A program made the position numbers and the translations under genes. 64,000 nt of DNA. Origin: JAPLDB01 sp038230515. Its GTDB lineage: Bacteria > Bacteroidota > Bacteroidia > AKYH767-A > 2013-40CM-41-45. The stretch is from assembly GCA_038230515.1 (NCBI GenBank), contig JBBRND010000022.1, positions 1 to 64,000 on the forward strand, read 5' to 3'. Shown here in pieces: positions 43,210-51,400 of this stretch (position 1 is its first letter; every line of letters begins with the position of its first letter). The notes under the pieces are model-generated. The model worked only from the letters and a program-made list of their open reading frames with translations, was not told where the DNA came from and did not search any database.

Positions 43210-45912
43210 ATGAGACAAAAGTTACCTCTTTTGATTTTTTTTCTTCTCTGCCTAACCTTTTTGAAAAGTAATGGTCAGGCACCTCCGGTTTTTGATTGGC
43301 AACAAAGTTTGGGAGGCACGAGTTACGATGCTGCAACAAACGTTTTCCTTGCTGACGATGGTGGATACATTTTAGTAGGCACTACAAACTCCAACGATGG
43401 AAATGTTTCCGGAAATCATGGCTTGAGTGATGTGTGGGTGGTGAAACTCGATGCATCGGGCGCTCTGCAATGGCAGCATTGTTTTGGCGGAAATAAAGTG
43501 GATGGAGCTGTATCTGCAGTTCAGATTTCCGGTGGAAAAATATTCGTTGTTGCAAATACAAATTCAAACAATGGAATCGTTACGAATAATCATGGTGGAA
43601 ATAATAACACCAGTGACGTGTGGTTACTTGCATTGAATTCTACGGGAACTTTGTTGTGGCAAAAAACTTTTGGTGGCAGTTCTCCTGATGTTGCCCATGC
43701 CTTGATAAAAACAAGTGACAATAATTTGTTAATCGGTGCAAGTACTGAATCAAACGATGGTGATATAACCGGCAATCATGGGGGCGAAGATTTCTGGCTG
43801 ATAAAAGTTGACACGCTCGGAAATTTAATCTGGCAAAAATCATTAGGCGGAACGGGAACAGACATTTGCAATTCACTTACTGAGGCAACCGATGGCTACA
43901 TTGGTGCAGGAAGCAGCAATTCAAACAACTGTGATGTAACCGGCAATCGTGGAGGAAATGATTTCTGGATTGTGAAAACAGATTTTTCCGGAAACCTGAT
44001 CTGGGAAAAATCTTATGGCGGTTCCTCGAACGAATCTGCCTTAACTGCAATGACAAACGTTGCAGGAAACTTTGTGATTGGCGGTTATACAAATTCTCTT
44101 GACAGCGACATTATCGAAAACCATGGCAGCAGCGAGTTCTGGTTACTTGAACTTGACACGGCAGGAAATAAAGTTTTGCAATCAACTTATGGCGGCTCTA
44201 ATTCTGACATTGCCTATTCAATAGTGCAGGCAGATACAACGGGATATTTGCTTGCAGGAGTTACTACATCTAATGATTATGATCTGCTAAATTCACAAAC
44301 TCATGGTGGTGAAGATTGCTGGTTAATGAAAGCTGATGCAACCGGAAACTTAATCTGGTCAAGAGTATATGGCGGCTCGCTGAATGATCGTGCGGCTTCC
44401 GTTTTCCAAACTGCAGATGGAGGATACATTATTGCTGGTTATTCGGAAAGTAATGACCAGCAAGTAAGCGGCAATCATGGTGGAAAAGATTTTTGGGTTG
44501 CCAAACTCAGTTGCCTTAATCCAGTTGCGGCTTTTAATTTTTCTGATGACAGCGTTTGTGTGGGCGCGCTTATGAACTTTACAAATCATTCATCAAACTC
44601 GGCAGCATACACCTGGCTTGCTGATGGGATTCCATTTAATTTCAACACAGATGCAAACTTCCAGTTTATCATTGCGGGAACTTATCAGATCAGTCTGGTA
44701 GGTGCTACCTGTTACGCCAGCGATACAGCGAGCCATGATTTTATCGGGGTAAATCCTCATCCTTACTCTGTAAATCAGGATGCACCTTATGTTTGCACCG
44801 GAAGCAGCATCTCACTTAGTACGCAATATGCGGAAAGCTATTTGTGGTTGCCTGATAGTTTAACTACTTCGTCAATTCAAATTACATCGGGAGGAGATTA
44901 TTCTGTAGTTACTGACTGGCATCAGTGCATTGTTACATCATCAGTAACAACTATTATTGAGCATCCATCTCCGGTTTATGATCTCGGCAATGACACCACA
45001 TTCTGCCTCACCACCGTGTACACCATTCATTCCGCTCCGGACTATCAAAGCTATCTCTGGCAAAACGGAAGCACGGATTCGGTTTTCTTTACCAATGTCA
45101 GCGGGTTATATTATGTAACAGTAAGCACAGCATACTGTTCAACAACTGATTCAATAAATCTGACAACGATAGCTTGCAATTTGCCTGTTGCAAATTTCGC
45201 TGCATCACAAACAAGCATTTGTGAAGGTACCTGCATCAGCTTTACCGATCTTTCTTCCAATGCGGATACATGGCAATGGAGTTTTCAGGGACCGAATACC
45301 ACTTCTTCTACTGATCAAAATCCGGCAAACATTTGTTACAGCGTTCCCGGAACTTATGAAGTGGAATTGCTTGTTACCAATTCGATGGGCGGCAATGCGC
45401 TGACTCTTTCGAATTACATTACTGTAAATGCTGTTCCATCTACTCCAACTGTTATCGTAAACGGATTTTGGCTCTCATCAAGTGTAGCTGCTGCTTCTTA
45501 TCAATGGTATTTGAACAGCACTGCGATCAATGGTGCTACCATGCAATCATACCCTGCCACGCTCGATGGTTTTTATTATGTTATAATTGATAACGGAACC
45601 GGTTGCACTTCAATGAGCGATTCTGTTTATATTGATGTAACGCTGGTAAATAACAACTCGCAAAATGCAAATTTTACCGTATCACCGAATCCTTCGCAGA
45701 ATCAGTTTACGGTTTACGGTTTACAGTTTACCGATCGTAGTTTTGATCTGCTTGACGTAACCGGAAAAGTGGTGATGCACGGAAACTTAAATTCTTCTCT
45801 TGCAAAAACTTCAATCACCGTTTCAACATTGAATCTTGAAAACGGAATTTACTTTTTGAAAATAAATACTGACAAAGAATCGGTGGAACGGAAAGTTGTG
45901 ATAAGCCGGTAA
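43210..45912 (+). CDS. large secreted beta-propeller/PKD protein with T9SS sorting domain
   Basis: 900 residues from ATG 43210 (frame open from TTG 43150; the ATG gives a normal signal peptide MRQKLPLLIFFLLCLTFLKSNGQ). Residues about 30-420 contain seven repeats of roughly 55 residues of the form DGGYIxxGxTxSNDGxVxGNHGGxDxWVxKLDxxGxLxWQ, a propeller-like domain. Two PKD/Ig-like domains follow, with VCVGALMNFTNHS and SICEGTCISFTDLSS, and a type A sorting domain (TVSPNPSQNQFTVYG ... GIYFLKINTDKESVERKVV). Predicted to be surface exposed; ligand unknown. Confidence 0.85.
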   Translation: MRQKLPLLIFFLLCLTFLKSNGQAPPVFDWQQSLGGTSYDAATNVFLADDGGYILVGTTNSNDGNVSGNHGLSDVWVVKLDASGALQWQHCFGGNKVDGAVSAVQISGGKIFVVANTNSNNGIVTNNHGGNNNTSDVWLLALNSTGTLLWQKTFGGSSPDVAHALIKTSDNNLLIGASTESNDGDITGNHGGEDFWLIKVDTLGNLIWQKSLGGTGTDICNSLTEATDGYIGAGSSNSNNCDVTGNRGGNDFWIVKTDFSGNLIWEKSYGGSSNESALTAMTNVAGNFVIGGYTNSLDSDIIENHGSSEFWLLELDTAGNKVLQSTYGGSNSDIAYSIVQADTTGYLLAGVTTSNDYDLLNSQTHGGEDCWLMKADATGNLIWSRVYGGSLNDRAASVFQTADGGYIIAGYSESNDQQVSGNHGGKDFWVAKLSCLNPVAAFNFSDDSVCVGALMNFTNHSSNSAAYTWLADGIPFNFNTDANFQFIIAGTYQISLVGATCYASDTASHDFIGVNPHPYSVNQDAPYVCTGSSISLSTQYAESYLWLPDSLTTSSIQITSGGDYSVVTDWHQCIVTSSVTTIIEHPSPVYDLGNDTTFCLTTVYTIHSAPDYQSYLWQNGSTDSVFFTNVSGLYYVTVSTAYCSTTDSINLTTIACNLPVANFAASQTSICEGTCISFTDLSSNADTWQWSFQGPNTTSSTDQNPANICYSVPGTYEVELLVTNSMGGNALTLSNYITVNAVPSTPTVIVNGFWLSSSVAAASYQWYLNSTAINGATMQSYPATLDGFYYVIIDNGTGCTSMSDSVYIDVTLVNNNSQNANFTVSPNPSQNQFTVYGLQFTDRSFDLLDVTGKVVMHGNLNSSLAKTSITVSTLNLENGIYFLKINTDKESVERKVVISR

Positions 45913-45941
45913 AAAACGGGAGAGCTGATTTGGAAAATCAG

Positions 45942-46076
45942 ATGCCTGACGCAGGAAAAGTTCTTGGGTGTTTCTCAGTGGGTTTAGGTGTTGCGTTCAT
46001 TCTTTACAATGTAAGCGAGGTGGAGGGAAGGATAACGAAGGGGATTAAGCAAAAAAATGCTTTGCTAAAGGAATAA
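45942..46076 (+). CDS. small ORF of unknown significance
   Basis: 44 codons from ATG 45942, MPDAGKVLGCFSVGLGVAFI then VSEVEGRITKGIKQKNALLKE. The segment LGCFSVGLGVAFIL is hydrophobic and resembles a membrane helix followed by a basic amphipathic tail. It ends just ahead of array 5. No promoter seen; could be debris. Confidence 0.25.
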   Translation: MPDAGKVLGCFSVGLGVAFILYNVSEVEGRITKGIKQKNALLKE

Positions 46077-46104
46077 ATGAGGAATGCCTCTGGGCGAAAA
46101 CGCA

Positions 46105-46419
46105 GTGGACAAGACCGGACTTAATATGGCGATGTCCGCAGTTGAAACGGATATGGCTCCCGAAACATTGGCGTTGTCCATTGCAATTGTGGGAGTCTGC
46201 TGCCAAAAATTGGAGAACGCCATTGTGAAATTGGCGATCTCTATTGTGAAATTCGCCTTGTGTAGCGTCACATTGGACAAGGGCAGTGATGAAATGGCGA
46301 TGTCCATTTTCACAGTGGCGATTTCCAAAGAGACAGTTGCCTTTGCAAAAGTTACACCGGAGATGTCGTTAACAACATTTGCGATGGCACCCACAAGATT
46401 GGCGTTGTCCGTTGACTTT
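46105..46419. repeat. 21-bp tandem repeat array 5 (longest, most diverged)
   Basis: Fifteen units start every 21 bp from 46105 to 46399, with no indel. The anchor is a TTGGCG-like hexamer (TTGGCG, ATGGCG, GTGGCG, TTGGAG, TTCGCC and variants), often followed by ATGTCCATTGTGAA-like bases. Other positions differ widely between units. Both strands are open across the whole array: + frame 46084-46476 (heptads like LAISIVK) and - frame 46448-46065 (heptads like IANFTMA). Lies between two rightward genes. Confidence 0.92.
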
Positions 46420-46609
46420 TCGGAATATTTAGCTGTGTGCTCTTTCATTTTCTTATCCTCACACCACTATCAGTAACACTTGCGGTCGAAAACGGGACAT
46501 GTTTTTCAAAATACTTTTTGGGTGAGTGGAAGCTCCGAAATGAAAAGCGTTTCAACGAAAGTTGTTGGAGCGTGCAGATACTTTCCATTTTATCAATGCA
46601 AACATTCTT

Positions 46610-46617
46610 TATCTTTG
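46610..46617 (+). promoter_or_regulatory. -7 element (TATCTTTG)
   Basis: Perfect TAnnTTTG followed about 260 bp later by a strong terminator (46875), suggesting a ~295-nt transcript that contains a 31-codon ORF (46633-46728). Confidence 0.5.
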
Positions 46618-46632
46618 TAACAACTAAAACCC

Positions 46633-46728
46633 ATGCGCCTCAAATATCTTTTTGAATCGATAATTATTTTTTCGGGAGTGTGGCGTTCTTTTCCTGACAG
46701 TTCGTTTTTTCTCCTGTCAGGTGGCTGA
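46633..46728 (+). CDS. short ORF in candidate small transcript
   Basis: 31 codons, MRLKYLFESIIIFSGVWRSF then PDSSFFLLSGG. It starts 16 nt after a perfect -7 element and has a hydrophobic core. Its 3' third encodes the left arm of the inverted-repeat element, so it may be accidental. No family. Confidence 0.25.
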   Translation: MRLKYLFESIIIFSGVWRSFPDSSFFLLSGG

Positions 46729-46845
46729 TTTTTAAAAACGAAACATAAAAAAATAAAATACTAAATGATTGTATTATCATTGATAACTACCTGTATTATA
46801 TTTACAGAAACATCTGACAGGGGAAAAAACTACCTGTCAGGAGGT
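46693..46845. mobile_element. MITE-like inverted-repeat element
   Basis: The left end CCTGACAGTTCGTTTTTTCT and the complement of the right end CCTGACAGGTAGTTTTTTCC form related ~30-bp terminal inverted repeats about 150 bp apart. Each end is itself a hairpin (CCTGACAG/CTGTCAGG at 46693-46721; CTGACAGG/CCTGTCAG at 46814-46840). A third, single copy of the end is at 36060. The interior is AT-rich with no transposase. No target-site duplication could be fixed by eye. Confidence 0.5.
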
Positions 46846-46874
46846 GGGTAGTTAAATTAGCTGTTATTTGATAA

Positions 46875-46918
46875 AAAAAGAAGCATTGAAAATATTTTCA
46901 ATGCTTCTTTTTATTTTT
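46875..46918 (+). terminator. strong bidirectional terminator
   Basis: A 38-bp perfect palindrome (46875-46912; AAAAAGAAGCATTGAAAAT and its complement) followed by TTATTTTT. It precedes the pseudogene by 6 bp. Confidence 0.85.
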
Positions 46919-46923
46919 AGGAT

Positions 46924-47427
46924 ATGAAAAGCTACCTTATAATCTTAATGTTACTTATATTACTAGAAGGAATTTCTTAAAAGTAGAAATTTAAATTGGT
47001 GCTTTGGATATAGCTCTGGTATTTTGTTTAATGGAACATCTGCCTCATTATTTACCTCATAGATAAAGAGTTGGGGGAGTTGTGTTTCTATAAGTGATTC
47101 CTTAGGGCAACTACTTTTTTATGTAGCTTATACGATACCGTTACCCGGGTGGAAAGTATAAAGTAAGAAGTAACAAGAGAAGCACTGCATCTGTTTTATC
47201 ACAGTGGCTGGCAAAAGCTTTTTGTAAACTCAGAAAACATAGAAAAGCAAAGATTACCTGCTGCAACTGTTTGATGTAACTGCAGGGTGGTTTTTTCATC
47301 TTCAAAAAAAGCACAGCTACCTTACTTTTCGCAGGATGTAGATGTGGACAGTTTGAGTAAAGGAATGTATGTGGTAAGTTTGCTTACCAAGAAGGAGAAG
47401 TTGGTTGAGAAGTTTATAAAGGAATAA
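46924..47427 (+). pseudogene. remnant of a T9SS-secreted protein gene
   Basis: The start is a signal-peptide-like MKSYLIILMLLILLEGIS, interrupted by TAA. A following frame reads NWCFGYSSGILFNGTSASLF, a stop, then IKSWGSCVSISDSLGQLLFY, which matches the WYFGxxAGxxF ... ISDxxGxLLFY opening common in Bacteroidota T9SS proteins. The 3' end reads DVDVDSLSKGMYVVSLLTKK then EKLVEKFIKE and a stop, a typical Por-domain terminus. Roughly all of the middle is missing. The middle also contains the AAGTATAAAGTAAGAAGTAA-type spacer sequence seen near 15140 and 41130. Confidence 0.75.
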
Positions 47428-47508
47428 AAGAATTTGGAAGTTGTACAACCACCAGTGGCTAGGCTACCTCCCTAAACATTTTAAGATATATTCGCTTCCC
47501 ATATTTCG

Positions 47509-48246
47509 ATGCGCTACTTCCTCCAACTTTCTTTCAACGGCAAAAACTTTCACGGCTGGCAAATTCAGCAAAATGCACACAGCGTGCAGGCAGAATTGAA
47601 CAAAGCGCTCAAGACATTGCTTAATGCAGGAACCGAAACTACTGGATGTGGCCGCACAGATACCGGAGTACATGCAGCAAAGTTTTTTGCGCACTTCGAT
47701 GCGGTTGAAATAAAAGATGAAGTAGATTTTGTGTATCACCTTAATGCCTTGCTTCCTTTAGAAATTGCTGTGCAGAAATTAATTCAGGTAGGAGCAGCGG
47801 CACATGCACGCTATGATGCCGCCTCGCGCACCTACAGGTATTTTATTCATCACAAAAAGAATCCGTTCCTGAACGACAGCAGCTATTTCTTTCCGCTTGA
47901 TGTTGACATTGATTTGATGAATGAAGCTGCAAAAACGCTACAGGAATACAGTGACTTCAGTTGCTTTTCCAAAACTCATACGCAGGTAAAAACCAACATC
48001 TGCAAAGTAGCTTCTGCTTTTTGGAGGAAAGAAAATGAGCAACTCATTTTCGAAATCACTGCCGATCGTTTTCTGCGTAACATGGTTCGGGCAATCGTGG
48101 GCACTATGCTGGAAGTAGGGGAGAAGCACATCACCATTACTGAGTTCAAAGAAATTATCGAAAACAAAAAACGCGCAAATGCCGGTGCTTCCGTTCCCGG
48201 CCATGCACTTTTTCTGGTGGATGTAATTTATCCCTTTATCAAATGA
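47509..48246 (+). CDS. truA: tRNA pseudouridine(38-40) synthase
   Basis: 245 residues. Converts uridines 38, 39, 40 of the anticodon stem to pseudouridine. Catalytic Asp51 in GCGRTDTGVHA, opening YFLQLSFNGKNFHGWQIQ, substrate loop ARYDAASRTYRYFI and ADRFLRNMVRAIVGTMLEVG. Single-domain cytosolic enzyme. It lies 82 bp after the pseudogene and 160 bp before the giant LTD protein. Confidence 0.95.
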   Translation: MRYFLQLSFNGKNFHGWQIQQNAHSVQAELNKALKTLLNAGTETTGCGRTDTGVHAAKFFAHFDAVEIKDEVDFVYHLNALLPLEIAVQKLIQVGAAAHARYDAASRTYRYFIHHKKNPFLNDSSYFFPLDVDIDLMNEAAKTLQEYSDFSCFSKTHTQVKTNICKVASAFWRKENEQLIFEITADRFLRNMVRAIVGTMLEVGEKHITITEFKEIIENKKRANAGASVPGHALFLVDVIYPFIK

Positions 48247-48406
48247 AATATTTTAGCCGGCAATTCAATGACGGCCTAATCTTTATTAAATCTTCATCAT
48301 TTTTTCTTCTTTTGTAAGATTTCGCCTAAAAAGTAGTGCAACAAAAAAAATCATAATCGGTATTTAATAAGCAGATCAAAGCCGTTCGGCTGCAACTGCG
48401 CCACTT

Positions 48407-51400
48407 ATGAAGAATAAATATTACTTTGTAGCAACTTTTTTATTTTTTCTTTTCGGTTTCAGCATTCTCCATGCCCAGGTTGTAATCAACGAAGTGCAGA
48501 CTTCTAACTTCGGTTCCATTCAGGACGAGAACGGATCTTACGGTGATTGGATAGAACTCTATAACACTGATACCTTATCAATTGATCTTACCGGATACGG
48601 ATTAAGCAATAATGCATCGAAGCCGTTTAAATTCACATTTCCCTCTTTCAATTTACTTCCTCACGATCATGTATTGATTTTTGCTGACAACACAGAGAAT
48701 ACTCTCATCGGCACCCATTGGGAAAGTGCTGCAAAAGCAAGTGACTCGTGGCGCTATCGTGCAAATACGACAGCGGCAACTGATACCAACTGGCGTAATC
48801 TCTCTTTCAATGATGCTGTCTGGAGTTGCGGAAAGGGAGCCATCGGTTATGGTGATGGTGATGACAGTACTGTCGTTCCCGCTTGCATTTCCGTTTACAT
48901 GCGCAAAACATTTTCAATTGTTGATACTTCAAAAATTCTTGATGGTGTTTTCAATATGGACTATGATGATGGATTTGTTGCTTATCTGAATGGAGTTGAA
49001 ATTGCACGCGTCAATATAGGGCAGCCCGGCATTCGTCCGCTATGGAATAATCATTCTGTTGCTGCCTTTGAGGCGCAAATGTATCAGCACTTGCCCTGCG
49101 ATTCTGTCCACCTCTCGCAGAATTTTCTCAGAGGCATTATTAAGAATGGAACAAATGTGCTTGCCATAGAAACTCACAACATAGTAACCAACGATAATGA
49201 TCTTTCCTCTATTCCGTTTCTAAGTTTTAGACTTAAAGATTCAACCACCATGTTCAGCCCCGTGCCGGCTTGGTTTCCGAGCACACACCATCCGAAAGAT
49301 TATTTTCATGCAGCATTTAAGCTGAGCAAAACAGGTGAAACAATTTTTCTTACCAATGCTTCTGCTACTCTAGTTGATCAAATAGCAGTTCCCGATCTTG
49401 AACTTGATAATTCGTATGCAAGGAATACAGATGGAGAAAATCTCTGGAAATATTTCAGCACAGCTACTCCTGATACAGCGAACAGCAACAGCAACGGTTA
49501 CAGCGGTTATGCTACTATTCCGCTTTTCTCGCTTCAGGCAGGATTTTATACCGGAACTCAAACGCTAACCATTACCACGGCTTATCCCGGAGGTGTTATC
49601 CGATACACTACAAACGGAAACTTACCCAATGCATCATCCCCTCTTTATAATTCGCCTATTTCCATTACTCACACTACTGCTGTTCGTGCAAGAGTGTTCA
49701 GTGCAACAAGTTGTCCGAGTGAGACAGTAACTAATACTTATTTCATCAATCTCGATTGCAAATTGCCTGTATATTCCATTGCCCTAGATTCTGCTGACTT
49801 GTGGGATTACAACACCGGAATATTTGTGAAAGGTCCGAATGCGAGTCCGAATTCTCCATACTTAGGGGCGAATTACTGGCAAGACTGGGAGAAGTACATG
49901 TCACTTGAATATTATGACAAGCAAAAAAACCGCGCCTTTAAATTTAATGCAGCTCTTAGCATTACCGGTGGTTGGAGCAGGCGGTTTTATCAAAAATCGT
50001 TAGAAGTAAAATTAAATGATCGGTTCGGCTTGTCAAAAATTCAATACGACTTGCTTCCTGATAAAAGCTGGATAACCAAATGGGACGATTTTTTATTGCA
50101 CAACACAGGAAATGACTGTTTCGTAGCTCACATTCGCGATCCGATTATGGAACGGCTCATGAGAGGAACGAACTCCGATTACACTTCCTATGAGCCCTGT
50201 CTTCTTTATATTAATGGAGCGCAGTGGGGGGTGTATTACACAAAGGAAAATGATGATGATAATTTTGTAAAAGCCGAATATGGTTACAGGAAAGATCAGA
50301 TTGATCTGCTAAAGGAAAGCTATCTCTATCCTGACATTGAAATAAAGTGTGGCAGTGATACTGCTTTCAGAGCCATGTACAACTTTGCGATGCACACCAA
50401 TCCTTCGCTGGCTTCTTTTTATTCTGGAATGGATTCATTGATTGAACTAAAAAATCTAACAGATTATTTTTCTGCTGAATGTTATTATCCGAATGACGAC
50501 TGGATGGGAGGTGTGAACAATAATTTGAAAATGTGGCGACCGAAGAAAACGGGAGGAAGATTTCGCTATATTCTTTACGATCTTGATTTTGGTTTCGGAA
50601 TGTATGGTCAACCAAGTGATGATATTCTTGCAATTGCCTTAAACCCAAATCCGCATAATTACAACAGCGATATTTTTCAGAAGTTGCTTCAGAATACTCA
50701 ATTCAAGAATTATTTTATTAACCGTTATGCTGATCTGATCAATACAACATGGCTTCCAACGAATGTTTCCAACGTTGTAAGCGGACTTCAGGATTCAATG
50801 CGATACGATATGCATTTTCAGTATGACAAGTGGGGAGGAGGAGACACGAATACCTGGAAAACGAATGTGAACGCAATTCTTACATTCAGTAGTGCCCGCC
50901 CTGCTTATGCCCGTAATCAGATTCAGAGCGATCTCGGAATGACGGGACAGGTTACACTTACTCTTCAGGCATCTCCAGATGGAGCAGGACGAATTCAGAT
51001 CAGCACCATCACTCCTTCAACGCTGCCGTGGAGTGGAGTTTACTTCAACGGAAATCCTGTTACGATAACTGCAATTCCGAATTCCGGCTATACATTTAAT
51101 CATTGGTTCAGCAATGTTGCAATTACTGCAAGTGATACAAATAAAAGTGTGACAAGGAATTTTACTTCGAGTGATGTCATAACTGCTTACTTCACTGGCT
51201 CGTCTGTTAGCCCCCAAATTACCATAAGCGAAATAAATTATAATTCCGATTCTGCAAGCAATGCAGGTGATTGGTTCGAGTTGCACAATCTTTCATCTGT
51301 TGATCTTGATATTTCTGCCTGGAAAATTCGTGACGATAATGATCATCATGAATTTGTTTTTCCTCTCTCTACAATTCTTTCGGCAAACAATTATCTAGTA

